Origin: JAWKIW01 sp046331175
GTDB taxonomy: Bacteria; Actinomycetota; Acidimicrobiia; Acidimicrobiales; Acidimicrobilacustridaceae
Direction: 5' to 3'
DNA: 64,000 nt
NCBI GenBank assembly: GCA_046331175.1
Contig: JAXLRI010000017.1
Location: 37,260-101,259, forward strand
The notes below the pieces were generated by a model, which saw nothing but the letters and a program-made list of their open reading frames with translations, did not search any database and had not been told where the DNA came from. Of this stretch, positions 26,131 through 34,259 are shown in pieces. Made by a program: the position numbers and the translations under genes. How positions within the stretch are numbered: position 1 is the stretch's first letter; every line of letters starts with the position of its first letter.

Positions 26131-27186
26131 ATGACCTATCGCGTGATCCAGTGGGCGACCGGCACCGTGGGCGTCCACGCCGTCCCGGCCATCGCCGCCC
26201 ACCCCGACCTCGAGCTGGTGGGCCTGTGGGTCCACTCCGACAGCAAGGCCGGCCGTGACGCCGGCGAGATCTGCGGCGTCGATCCCATCGGCGTCACCGC
26301 CACCCAGGACGCCGAGGCGCTGCTGGCCCTCGACGCCGACGTCGTCTGCTACATGGCCCACTCCGACGTGCGGCCCGGCGAGGTGGTCGACGACCTCGCC
26401 CGCATGCTCCGCTCGGGCAAGAACGTGGTGAACACCTCGTTCGTCCCGCTGCTGTACCCGCCGGCTGCCGGCGAGGCCTTCCACCGCCAGCTCGAGGACG
26501 CCTGCCTCGAGGGCGGCACCTCCTTCTACACATCCGGTGTCGATCCGGGGTACGGCAACGTCGGCCTCGCCATCCCCGCCCTCGCCATCTGCAAGGAGGT
26601 CGAGTCGGTCCGGATGATGGAGATCGTCAACTACGACACGTGGGACAACCCGTTCACGATGTTCGAGATCATGGGCTTCTCCAAGCAGGAGCCCACCGAG
26701 TCGCTGCTGCTGTCGCCGGGGTCGACGGCGTTGGCGTGGGGTCCGGTGGTGGCCATGGTCGCCGCCGCCCTCGACGTCGAGCTCGACGACATCACCGAGT
26801 GGCACGAGGTCATCCGGGCCGACGAGGACTTCGAGATCGCGTCGGGGACCATCCCCGCCGGCACCATCTCGGGCATGCGGTTCGAGATCCGCGGCATCGT
26901 CGACGGGAAGGCTCGCATCGTCGTCGAGCACGTCACCCGCCTGCGCGACGACGACGCCCCCGACTGGCCGCAGGGCCAGGGCTACCGGATCCTCGTCGAG
27001 GGCGAGCCGTCCCTCAAGCTCGAGCTCGAGCTGTCGTCGCAGCGCGGCGACCACAACCACGCCGGCTGCCTCGCCACCGCCATGCACGTCCTCAACGCCA
27101 TCCCCCACGTGGTGGAGGCCGAGCCCGGGGTGCTGTCCTACCTCGACCTGCCCGTCTACTCCGCCCGCCACCTCCTCACCCGCTGA
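26131..27186 (+). CDS. NAD(P)-dependent dihydrodipicolinate reductase-like / diaminopentanoate dehydrogenase-like protein
   Basis: A 351-aa oxidoreductase with an N-terminal Rossmann fold (V-I-Q-W-A-T-G-T-V-G-V-H at 5-16) and a DapB-like C-terminal domain (T-S-G-V-D-P-G-Y-G-N). It belongs to the broad group that includes 2,4-diaminopentanoate dehydrogenase and many actinobacterial paralogues of unknown substrate. A ribosome site AGGGGGAAG lies 6 bp before ATG 26131. The following 3' region contains a family 2 hairpin. Confidence 0.85.
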   Translation: MTYRVIQWATGTVGVHAVPAIAAHPDLELVGLWVHSDSKAGRDAGEICGVDPIGVTATQDAEALLALDADVVCYMAHSDVRPGEVVDDLARMLRSGKNVVNTSFVPLLYPPAAGEAFHRQLEDACLEGGTSFYTSGVDPGYGNVGLAIPALAICKEVESVRMMEIVNYDTWDNPFTMFEIMGFSKQEPTESLLLSPGSTALAWGPVVAMVAAALDVELDDITEWHEVIRADEDFEIASGTIPAGTISGMRFEIRGIVDGKARIVVEHVTRLRDDDAPDWPQGQGYRILVEGEPSLKLELELSSQRGDHNHAGCLATAMHVLNAIPHVVEAEPGVLSYLDLPVYSARHLLTR

Positions 27187-27242
27187 CCCGGCCCGCCCGC
27201 CCCGCCCGTCCCGCCGCCTCGCCCTTCTTCCGCCCTTCTTCC

Positions 27243-27292
27243 GAACTTCCCGCGATGCTGAGGCTTGGTGCCACAGAATCGCGGGAAGCTCG
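27243..27292. repeat. Family 2 palindromic repeat (copy 1)
   Basis: CTTCCCGCGAT (27246-27256) pairs with ATCGCGGGAAG (27278-27288) around GAGGCTTGGTGCC. It lies between the convergent DHDPR-like and membrane protein genes. Confidence 0.85.
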
Positions 27293-27314
27293 GGTCGGTT
27301 CGGGAAGGGCGGGC

Positions 27315-27941
27315 TCAGGTGAGGTCGTGCAGGGCCTGGACGAGGGTGTGGCGGTCGGGCTCGACCCCGTCGACCTCGCACCAGGTGAGCCGCTCGTCGC
27401 GCCGGTCCCTCACGATCGGCACCACCTCGCCGGGCTGCAGCTGCGGCACCGCCATGGCCGGCACGTACCAGACGACGCTCACCCGCCTCCGCCCCGCGGT
27501 CCCGCCACCGCCACCGCCGGCGCCACCGCCGGCGCCACCGCCACCGCCGGCGCCACCGCCACCGCCGGCGCCACCGCCACCGCCGGCGCTGTCGACCGGG
27601 CCCCCTTCGCCGACCACCTCGCCGACGTCGACCGAGTCCCCTTCGTTGCGCGCGTCGACGCTGTCGACGCCGCCGCCCGCAGCGTCGTCGTCCTCGATCG
27701 CCTCGCCGGGCGCGTCGTCCTCGACCACGTCGAGCACGAAGCGGTAGCCCTCGCGCCGCACGCCGGGGGAGGTGACCGCGCTGTTGGTGGCGGCGACCTC
27801 GACGATGGTCGCTCGACCGGGACGGGCGGCGGCGCGGGCCTCGTCGAGGTGGCGCTGCTCGCGGTCGGCGGCCCGCGAGATCAGCACCCCGGCCAGCACG
27901 AGGCCGGCGACCACGACGATCCCGATCAGCACGGCGCTCAC
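27315..27941 (-). CDS. Single-pass membrane protein with poly-Gly/Ala insertion
   Basis: A 208-aa protein: one N-terminal transmembrane helix (V-S-A-V-L-I-G-I-V-V-V-A-G-L-V-L), a short charged segment, then a conserved-looking beta region (V-A-A-T-N-S-A-V-T-S ... Y-R-F-V-L-D-V-V) interrupted by an acidic stretch and about 27 residues of Gly/Ala from repeated GGCGGTGGC codons, before resuming V-S-V-V-W-Y-V-P-A. The insertion looks like a recent repeat expansion in a loop. No named family. GTG 27941 is the start because the helix follows directly. Confidence 0.55.
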   Translation of the reverse strand: MSAVLIGIVVVAGLVLAGVLISRAADREQRHLDEARAAARPGRATIVEVAATNSAVTSPGVRREGYRFVLDVVEDDAPGEAIEDDDAAGGGVDSVDARNEGDSVDVGEVVGEGGPVDSAGGGGGAGGGGGAGGGGGAGGGAGGGGGGTAGRRRVSVVWYVPAMAVPQLQPGEVVPIVRDRRDERLTWCEVDGVEPDRHTLVQALHDLT

Positions 27942-27986
27942 GGTCGGCGATCGTAGGCGTCGCCCGCCTCCGCCCCGCCTTCTTCC

Positions 27987-28036
27987 GAACTTCCCGCGAT
28001 TCCGAGGCTTGGTGCCCAAGAATCGCGGGAAGTTGG
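27987..28036. repeat. Family 2 palindromic repeat (copy 2)
   Basis: Same core as copy 1 (GAACTTCCCGCGATTC...AATCGCGGGAAGTT around GAGGCTTGGTGCC). It lies downstream of the SRPBCC gene and upstream of the membrane protein gene, both on the minus strand. A G-rich tract follows (about 28036-28120) with no gene. Confidence 0.85.
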
Positions 28037-28129
28037 GGCGGGGGCGGGGGCGGGGGTGGGGGAGGGTGGGGGCGAGGGCGGGGGCCGGGCGAGTGACGAA
28101 GGGGGCGGGGGCGAGGGGGCGGCGCGTGT

Positions 28130-28579
28130 TCAGGCGCCGGTGCGGGCGCGGGCTTCGGCGGCGGTGGCGAGGAGGCCGACCGTCTCGTCGATGAACCGCT
28201 GCAGCACCCGTCGCACGACGGGGCCGTTGCCGAACCGGCCCCCGAACTCGGAGTGCCAGACGAGGTGGGTGCCGCCGCCCGGACGTTCGGTCAGCGTGAC
28301 CTCGGCGTGGTACTCGCGGATGGGGATGCCCGACACCAGCTCGTAGGCGAGGCGCTTGCCGGGCTCGAAGGCGACGACCCGCTCGACCGAGGTGGTGCGA
28401 CCGGCCCGGAAGCGCCGGATGGCACCCACGCCCTCCGGCTCGTCGCCCGGTGCCGGCTCGAGCAGCTCGGCCTCGTCGTGCTTGCCCCACGTCGGCCACC
28501 CGGCGGTGTCGGCCAGGAGGGCGAAGACCGTGGCGGGAGGGGCGTCGATGTCGCGCTCGCTGTGTACCACCTGGTTCAT
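28130..28579 (-). CDS. SRPBCC (START-like) family protein
   Basis: A 149-aa protein of the polyketide cyclase/dehydrase SRPBCC fold: start S-E-R-D-I-D-A-P-P-A-T-V-F-A-L-L-A-D, the typical R-R-F-R-A-G-R-T-T middle, and a long C-terminal helix. Such proteins bind hydrophobic ligands. The ATG at 28579 lies inside the TetR-type palindrome, so binding there would block both promoters. The gene is divergent from and almost certainly controlled by the adjacent TetR gene. Confidence 0.87.
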   Translation of the reverse strand: MNQVVHSERDIDAPPATVFALLADTAGWPTWGKHDEAELLEPAPGDEPEGVGAIRRFRAGRTTSVERVVAFEPGKRLAYELVSGIPIREYHAEVTLTERPGGGTHLVWHSEFGGRFGNGPVVRRVLQRFIDETVGLLATAAEARARTGA

Positions 28580-28594
28580 GTACCAGATGGTACA
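28563..28594. promoter_or_regulatory. TetR-type operator between the SRPBCC and TetR genes
   Basis: Arms TGTACCACCTGGT (28563-28575) and ACCAGATGGTACA (28582-28594) are reverse complements with one mismatch, with a 6-bp spacer. The element covers the SRPBCC start codon and ends 9 bp before the TetR start, the usual geometry of an autoregulatory TetR operator. Confidence 0.75.
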
Positions 28595-28603
28595 GTCGGG
28601 GCC

Positions 28604-29173
28604 GTGCCGAAGCAAGACCTCCTCGAGGCCGTCGTCGACCACCTGCAGGAGCACGGCCTGGGCGACCAGAGCCTGCGGGCCATCGCCGAGGCGGTCGGCT
28701 CCAGCCACCGGATGCTCGTGTACCACTTCGGCTCGCGGGCGGGGCTGCTGGCCGCAGTGGTCGAGGAGGTGGAGCGCCGCGAGCGGGCCGCCACCGAGAA
28801 GGCGGTGGCCGGGGTCGAGCCGACCGAGGCGGCCCGGCGCATCTGGGCGGCGGTCTCCGAGCCGTCCCGAGCCCCCGAGGAGTGCCTCTTCTTCGAGCTG
28901 GTCGGCCAGGCCATCCAGGGCGTGCCCGGCACCGAGGCGCTGCGCGACAACCTGGTCGGTCCCTGGCTCGACCTCGGCGCGGCGCTCGCCGAGGAGCTGG
29001 GCGCCGACCCGGCCGAGGCGCGCGTCGTCACCCGCCTCGACGTCGCCATCGTCCGCGGCCTGCTGCTCGACCTGCTCGCCACCGGCGACCGCCGCGGCGT
29101 CCAGGCCGCCCACGATCGCTACCTCGCCTGGCGCGCTACCGCCACCGCCACCGCCCCCGCCACCGCCGACTGA
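28604..29173 (+). CDS. TetR-family transcriptional regulator
   Basis: A 189-aa regulator. The N-terminal HTH (L-R-A-I-A-E-A-V-G-S-S-H-R-M-L-V-Y-H-F-G-S-R-) is a clear TetR motif; the ligand-binding C-terminal domain follows. It ends in an Ala/Thr repeat tail. GTG 28604 is the start, 9 bp from the operator at 28563. It presumably represses itself and the divergent SRPBCC gene. The effector is unknown. Confidence 0.88.
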   Translation: MPKQDLLEAVVDHLQEHGLGDQSLRAIAEAVGSSHRMLVYHFGSRAGLLAAVVEEVERRERAATEKAVAGVEPTEAARRIWAAVSEPSRAPEECLFFELVGQAIQGVPGTEALRDNLVGPWLDLGAALAEELGADPAEARVVTRLDVAIVRGLLLDLLATGDRRGVQAAHDRYLAWRATATATAPATAD

Positions 29174-29207
29174 CCGGGTGAGGTCGCCTCACCCTCGTGG
29201 TCGACCT

Positions 29208-29375
29208 GATGACATCGTGTCCGGCCCCCGGACGCATCGTCATCAGGTCGCGGGCTGGGCGGGGTGGGTCGGCGGAGGTGATGACAGCGTGTTCGGCCCC
29301 CGGATGGATCGTCATCAAGCCCGCCGACCGCGAGGGTGATGACAACGTGTTCGGCCCCCGGATGCATCGTCATCA
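29208..29375 (+). repeat. Three 38-bp palindromic repeats (family 1)
   Basis: Copies at 29208-29245, 29280-29317 and 29338-29375. They carry the CCC loop; the last two read GTTCGG instead of GTCCGG, weakening the inner stem. The cluster begins 34 bp after the TetR stop and lies convergent to the amidohydrolase gene. Confidence 0.88.
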
Positions 29376-29433
29376 AGCCCGCGGACCGCTGGCGGCGGGT
29401 CGGCGGCCGGCGGGCCTCGGCTGACGCCGCGCG

Positions 29434-30642
29434 TCAGCGGTGGAATGCGGGGGAGGTGGCGTCGGCGGGGATGGCGTCGAGGGGGGTGGCCACCTCGGCG
29501 ACGCTCGGCCCGCACTCGGCGGCGATCGGGGCCAGGGCGGCCAGGTCGAAGCCGTAGACGCGTGCCGCGTTGTCGGCGAGGACGGCCCGCAGGTCGGCCT
29601 CGTCCCAGTCGACGAAGGTCCGGCGCAGCGACTCGTGGGTGTACGGGTACGTGCCCTCGCGGTGCGGGTAGTCGCTGCCCCACATGAAGCGATCGACGCC
29701 GATGCGCTTGAACACCTCGGCATCGGCCGGGCCCGGGAAGCTGGCCCCCACGTAGCAGTTGGAGGCGAAGTACTCGCTGGGCCGACGGGGCAGCACCTCG
29801 CCGCCCGGCCCCAGCTCGCCGCCGAAGTGGCCGGCCACCATCGACTCGTGCACGCCGTCGAGCCGGTCGAGCGTCTCGGGGATCCAGGTGGACCCCTGCT
29901 CGGTCATCACGAAGACCATGTCGGGGAAGCGCTCGAACACGCCCGACATGATCAGGTGCCACAGGGCCCGGTTGGCGTAGAAGCCGACCTCGAGGATGTA
30001 CATCACGGTGGTCGACGGGTAGCGGCCCATGTCGGGCACGCCGCTGCCGCCGCCGTGGTGGGTGACCGGCAGGTCGAGCTCCTCGCACACCCGCCACAGC
30101 GCGTCGTACACCGGCGAGTAGAGCGGCTCGATGCCGGGCGAGTTGGGGGCGACGCCGGGCAGCAGCACGCCCTTCATGCCGTGGGCGGCGCCCCAGCGGA
30201 CGTCGGCGATGGCCTCGTCGACGTCGTTGAGCAGGATCTGCACCAGCCCGGCCCGGCGGGTGGGGTGGGCGGCCACGAAGTCGGCCAGCCAGCGGTTGTG
30301 GGCGCGGATGCCGGCCAGGCGCAGCTCGTAGTCCTCCTTGGTGAACGGCGCGGGGGCGATCACCACGCCGGTGGGGAAGAACGGCGGCACCGTGTTGGGG
30401 AAGACGACCTCGGCGACCACGCCGTCCTCGTCCTGCTCGCGGATGCGGCGCTCGTCGTCCCAGTTGCGGGATCGTCCGTCGTCCTGGAGGTCGCGGAAGG
30501 GGTTCTTGTACCCGCCCCGCCAGTCGTCGAAGCGGTCGCGGTAGGCGGGGTCGAGGTACTCGCGGTACTGGGCGTGGTTGCCGCCGGCGTGGCAGTCCGA
30601 CGAGATGATCGTGTAGCGGTCGGTGGTGGCGGTGGTCGACAT
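29434..30642 (-). CDS. Amidohydrolase 2-family protein
   Basis: A 402-aa TIM-barrel hydrolase/decarboxylase of the ACMSD-like amidohydrolase group. The metal-site motif S-S-D-C-H-A-G-G is at the N-terminus (about 14-21), H-H-G-G-G-S in the middle, and W-G-S-D-Y-P-H near the C-terminus supplies the catalytic Asp. Members hydrolyse or decarboxylate ring compounds. It lies 167 bp downstream of the LLM oxidoreductase on the same strand, a pairing that suggests joint catabolism. Confidence 0.85.
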   Translation of the reverse strand: MSTTATTDRYTIISSDCHAGGNHAQYREYLDPAYRDRFDDWRGGYKNPFRDLQDDGRSRNWDDERRIREQDEDGVVAEVVFPNTVPPFFPTGVVIAPAPFTKEDYELRLAGIRAHNRWLADFVAAHPTRRAGLVQILLNDVDEAIADVRWGAAHGMKGVLLPGVAPNSPGIEPLYSPVYDALWRVCEELDLPVTHHGGGSGVPDMGRYPSTTVMYILEVGFYANRALWHLIMSGVFERFPDMVFVMTEQGSTWIPETLDRLDGVHESMVAGHFGGELGPGGEVLPRRPSEYFASNCYVGASFPGPADAEVFKRIGVDRFMWGSDYPHREGTYPYTHESLRRTFVDWDEADLRAVLADNAARVYGFDLAALAPIAAECGPSVAEVATPLDAIPADATSPAFHR

Positions 30643-30809
30643 CGGTGTCCCCCCGGGGGTCGACGGGCCGCACGGGGCTGCGGGCGGCTGGCGGTTGTTC
30701 TGGGTGGTGGCGGGTCGGGGCGGTCGGCGGTGCGGTCTGCTGGTCGTGGGATGCGACGGGGCCGGGCGATCCGCCCGGCCCCGATCACGTTGCGGTCGTG
30801 CGGCCCCGC

Positions 30810-32009
30810 CTAGCGGATGAGCGCGTGCTCGGGCAGCACCTCGGGCACGAGGTCGGTGGGCGGGTTGTTGAACATCGGGTACTTCGGCTGGGCCGTCTCG
30901 CGGTAGCGGGTGGTGGAGTGGATCGGGTCGCGGTCCCACTCGGGGATGACCTTCGAGCCGAACAGCTCGATGCACTCGAGCACCTGCTCGTGGGCCATGC
31001 CGTCGGCCGGCATGCCGAACACCAGCTGGTCGCAGCCGACCTCCTGGTAGCGCTCGGCCTGGGCGGCGACCTCTTCGGGGTTGCCGCACAGCATCATCCC
31101 GGCGGCGATGGCCCGGTCGAGGATGTCCTCGTTGGGGATCGCCGGCGGGTGGGCCGGCCACACGTACGCGCCCTCCTTCTTGGGCATCGTGTCGTGGTAC
31201 ATGGCGACCATCGTGTACTGGTAGCCGCGGCCCTGGCCCATGGCGATCTTGCGGGCCTCGTCGCGGTCCTCGAGGCAGATGACGGCGTTGGTCATCATGA
31301 TGTTGTCGTTCTGGTACTGGCCCACCGGCTCGGTGCAGGCGGCGGCCGCCTCCTTGTAGGAGTCGACCCGGCCCTTCATGTCGAAGATGGGCTCGAAGTT
31401 GAAGGCGATGGCGCCCAGGCCCAGCTCGCCGGCCCGCTTGAACGACGCCGGGTTGCCGCACGCCATCCAGATCGGCGGGTGGCCCTTGCCGTAGGGCTTG
31501 GGCAGCACGTTGTGGCCGTAGGGGACCTCGAAGTGGTCGCCGTGGAACTCGTAGTCGCGCTGCTCCCACATGCGCGGGATCTCCTGGATGACCTCTTCCC
31601 ACTCGACCTTGGTGGAGTCCTTGTCGAGGATGTTGAACGAGGCGATCTCGTGGCTGCCGGCACCCCGGCCGGTGCCCCACTCGTAGCGGTTGCCGGTGAC
31701 GTGGTCGAGGGTGGCGACCCGCTCGGCGTTGCGCACCGGGTGGTTGACGCGGGGCGAGAGGTTCATGATCGCCGAGCCGACGTGGATGCGCTCGGTGCGG
31801 GCGGCCACGTACGGCATGGTGACCTCGGGCGCCGACATGTGGCTGTACTCGGTGAGGGCGTGGTGCTCGCCGAACCAGGCGTACTTCCAGTTGTAGCCGT
31901 CGGCGTGGATCGCGTAGCCGAGCTCGCGCATGAGCATGAGGTGCTCGAGCTCGCTGTTGTGCGCCGCCGGGCCCGGCATGTAGCCGTTGAAGAACAGACC
32001 GAACTCCAC
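30810..32009 (-). CDS. LLM-class F420-dependent oxidoreductase / luciferase-like monooxygenase
   Basis: A 399-aa TIM-barrel flavin/F420 enzyme with the family start M-E-F-G-L-F-F-N-G-Y, Y-A-W-F-G-E-H-H (about 43-50) and R-Y-E-W-G-T-G-R-G-A-G. It probably oxidises or mono-oxygenates an alicyclic or steroid-like substrate; the cofactor (FMN or F420) cannot be told from sequence. GAGGAGG precedes the ATG, and a perfect KstR-like palindrome lies 16-31 bp upstream. Likely cotranscribed with the amidohydrolase. Confidence 0.85.
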   Translation of the reverse strand: MEFGLFFNGYMPGPAAHNSELEHLMLMRELGYAIHADGYNWKYAWFGEHHALTEYSHMSAPEVTMPYVAARTERIHVGSAIMNLSPRVNHPVRNAERVATLDHVTGNRYEWGTGRGAGSHEIASFNILDKDSTKVEWEEVIQEIPRMWEQRDYEFHGDHFEVPYGHNVLPKPYGKGHPPIWMACGNPASFKRAGELGLGAIAFNFEPIFDMKGRVDSYKEAAAACTEPVGQYQNDNIMMTNAVICLEDRDEARKIAMGQGRGYQYTMVAMYHDTMPKKEGAYVWPAHPPAIPNEDILDRAIAAGMMLCGNPEEVAAQAERYQEVGCDQLVFGMPADGMAHEQVLECIELFGSKVIPEWDRDPIHSTTRYRETAQPKYPMFNNPPTDLVPEVLPEHALIR

Positions 32010-32024
32010 CAGATCCTCCTCGAA

Positions 32025-32040
32025 GTAGAACGCGTTCTAC
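32025..32040. promoter_or_regulatory. KstR-like TetR operator
   Basis: The 16-bp perfect palindrome GTAGAACGCGTTCTAC contains TAGAACGCGTTCTA, which fits the mycobacterial KstR consensus T-NN-AAC-NN-GTT-NN-A (sterol catabolism regulator). It is 16-31 bp upstream of the LLM gene start, right before the ribosome site. The KstR identity is inference; many TetR proteins in these bacteria use AGAAC/GTTCT arms. Confidence 0.7.
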
Positions 32041-32139
32041 ACCCTACGGTCCGACACCGGTCCTGGCAAGGCACGATCGTGGTTGGATTCGACCGGCGCT
32101 CGGATCGGCCGTCCGCCGGTCCGCACGCTGACCAGCGTC

Positions 32140-32164
32140 CCCCATCACCGTCACGGTGATGGGG
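32140..32164. promoter_or_regulatory. 25-bp perfect palindrome in the LLM gene upstream region
   Basis: CCCCATCACCGT (32140-32151), one C, then its exact reverse complement (32153-32164). It sits between the MFS stop (32275) and the LLM start (32009), both minus strand, so it could be a terminator of the MFS gene or an operator. A partial second half-site (GGTGATGGGGA) is near 32225. No T-tract. Confidence 0.55.
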
Positions 32165-32274
32165 AGCGCTCGTCGACGGGATGCGCTCCTCCGAGCGGTG
32201 ACGGGCGTGCGTGGTCACGCCGGAGGTGATGGGGATCGCCCGTCGGGGGGAGGTGGCCGACGGCGGGGCGTCGG

Positions 32275-33600
32275 TCAGCCGACGGCGGGGACCTCGCCGG
32301 TGGCGGTGGTGGTGGATCCGCCCAGCTCGGCCTCGGCCTCGGCGACGGCCGCCTCGGCGTCGGCGGCGCCGACCGGCTCGGGTCGGTCGGCTCGTCGCCG
32401 CGCCACCGACATCCCCCAGAGGCCGGCGGCCAGCGCCGCCACCGCGCCCACCGCGACGGCCCAGCGGGCACCGAAGTGCTCGGCGATGAACCCGACGATG
32501 GGCCCGCCGATGGGCGTGCTGCCGAGGAAGACCATCGCCTGCAGGGCGAGCACGCGGCCCCGCATCTCGGGCGTGGCGCAGATCTGGACGATGGCGGTGG
32601 AGGCGGTGAGGAAGGCGATGCTCGAGGCACCCACCAGCAGGCCGACGGGGTAGGCGAGGGCCAGCGACGGCACGCCGGCCATCAGCCCCAGCGAGATGCC
32701 GAACCCGGCCGCGGTCAGGGCCACCACCCGGATGTCGATGCTCGTGCGGCGGGCCGTGGCCAGCGCGCCGATGAGGGCGCCCACGCTGACCACCGAGAAC
32801 AGGATCGTGAAGGTGGCGTCGGTGCCGCCGAGGTCGCGGATGGTGAACAGCGGGAAGACGACCTGGAAGTTGAACGCCAGCGTGCCGACCACCGCCATCA
32901 TCGTGAGCGGCACCCACAGCTCGGGGACGCTGCGGGCGTAGCGCAGGCCCTCGCGCACCTGGCCCTTGCCCTTCTTGGCGACCGGGGCCGGGTGCAGCTC
33001 GCCGGTCCGCATGGCCAGTAGGGCGGCCAGCACGGCGAGGTAGGAGATGCCGTCGCCGAGGAACGCCCAGCCGAACCCGACGGTGGTGATCAGCAGGCCG
33101 GCCAGCGCAGGGCCGATCACCCGCGACGCGGTCATCAGCGTTGAGTTGAGGCTGACCGCGTTGTTGATGGCGTCGGGTGGCACCATCTCGACGACGAAGG
33201 CCCGGCGGGCCGGGTTGTCGAAGGCCATGGTGATGCCGCCGACGAAGGCGACGGCGAAGATGCCGGCGAGCGGTGGCGAGTCCATGAACCCGAGCGCGGC
33301 GAGGGCGAACGACTGCAGCATGGCGATGCTCTGGACGATCAGCAGCAGCTTGCGCTTGTCGGAGCGGTCGGCCACGAGGCCGCCCCACGGGCCGAGCAGC
33401 AGGACCGGGCCGAACTGGGCGGCGGCCAGCAGGCCGAGGGCCAGGCCGCTGTCGGTGAGCTTCAGCACCAGCAGCGTCTGGGCCACCAGGGTCAACCAGT
33501 TGCCGATCTGGGAGATCATCTGGCCGCCGAAGAAGAGGCGGAAGTTGCGGACGCGCAGCGACCGGAAGGTCTCGCTGGTGAAGGTGCGCACGCGGTCCAC
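32275..33600 (-). CDS. MFS transporter, enterobactin-exporter-like (DHA3)
   Basis: A 441-aa protein with about 10-12 transmembrane helices of the EntS/MFS_3 group, with the loop motif G-L-V-A-D-R-S-D-K-R-K and conserved P-A-R-R-A-F-V. Such proteins export siderophores or drugs. GTG 33600 is my start; a TTG at 33630 would add ten residues. The tail (about 405-441) is Ala/Glu-rich. A family 2 repeat lies in the divergent region to the cyclotransferase gene. Confidence 0.85.
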   Translation of the reverse strand: MDRVRTFTSETFRSLRVRNFRLFFGGQMISQIGNWLTLVAQTLLVLKLTDSGLALGLLAAAQFGPVLLLGPWGGLVADRSDKRKLLLIVQSIAMLQSFALAALGFMDSPPLAGIFAVAFVGGITMAFDNPARRAFVVEMVPPDAINNAVSLNSTLMTASRVIGPALAGLLITTVGFGWAFLGDGISYLAVLAALLAMRTGELHPAPVAKKGKGQVREGLRYARSVPELWVPLTMMAVVGTLAFNFQVVFPLFTIRDLGGTDATFTILFSVVSVGALIGALATARRTSIDIRVVALTAAGFGISLGLMAGVPSLALAYPVGLLVGASSIAFLTASTAIVQICATPEMRGRVLALQAMVFLGSTPIGGPIVGFIAEHFGARWAVAVGAVAALAAGLWGMSVARRRADRPEPVGAADAEAAVAEAEAELGGSTTTATGEVPAVG

Positions 33601-33660
33601 GAGGGTCGAGCCTACCGGGATCGTTAGCAAAGCGAACTAGTCGTTTCCGGGCCCCGTCCT

Positions 33661-33712
33661 CCCGAACCTCATGCCGAGGCTTGGTGCCTCGGAATCGCGG
33701 GAGGTTCGCGGG
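33661..33712. repeat. Family 2 palindromic repeat (copy 3)
   Basis: CGAACCTC...GAGGTTCG outer arms with an inner stem CCGAGGC / GCCTCGG around TTGGT. This copy lies between divergent genes, overlapping the promoter region of the cyclotransferase gene, so it is not simply a terminator. Confidence 0.8.
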
Positions 33713-33748
33713 TGGGGGCGTGTCACGGCTGCGACGTAGGTTCTGCCC

Positions 33749-34132
33749 GTGGACGACGGGGACGAGGTGGCGGACGACGTGGCCACCCGGGTGTTCGTGT
33801 ACGGCACCCTCATGCCCGGCCACCTGCGCTGGGACCTGCTGTCGGGCGCCGTCGTCGCCCACGAGGTGGCCTCCACCGGGGGCCGCCTCTACGACACCGG
33901 CTGGGGCTACCCCGCGGCGCGCTTCGACGAGGCGGGGCGGATCGACGGCGTGGTGTGCCGCCTCGACCCCGCTCGCCGCGACGAGGTGTGGGAGCTGCTC
34001 GACCGGGTGGAGGGCAACCAGTACCGGCGGCGTCAGGTCGTGCTCGCCGACGGCACCGCCGCGCTGGCCTACGAGTTCGTGGCCTCCGTCGACCGCTTCG
34101 TCGTCCTCGGCGGCCGGTGGGACGGCGTCTGA
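33749..34132 (+). CDS. Gamma-glutamylcyclotransferase / AIG2-like protein
   Basis: A 127-aa AIG2-like fold protein. The signature V-F-V-Y-G-T-L-M-P-G-H (about 15-25) is clear, and the glutamate expected in the active site may be in V-E-G-N-Q-Y. Family members make 5-oxoproline from gamma-glutamyl amines or act on related substrates. GTG 33749 has TAGGTT (33737-33742) 6 nt upstream, a leaderless pattern. Confidence 0.85.
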   Translation: MDDGDEVADDVATRVFVYGTLMPGHLRWDLLSGAVVAHEVASTGGRLYDTGWGYPAARFDEAGRIDGVVCRLDPARRDEVWELLDRVEGNQYRRRQVVLADGTAALAYEFVASVDRFVVLGGRWDGV

Positions 34133-34259
34133 TCCCGGGTCGTCACCGGCAGCTGATCGGCCGACCGATCGGCCGGTCGACCCATCGACCGACCGGCTCG
34201 GCCGAGCGAGCCACCGGCTCGGCCGGGCGGGGCCACCCCGTCCGTGGTAGATCGGCCCG

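Noticed and set aside
34141..34240. GC-rich direct and inverted repeats before the nitroreductase gene
   Set aside because: Short, imperfect and typical of random G/C-rich sequence; possibly a terminator, but not enough to name a feature.
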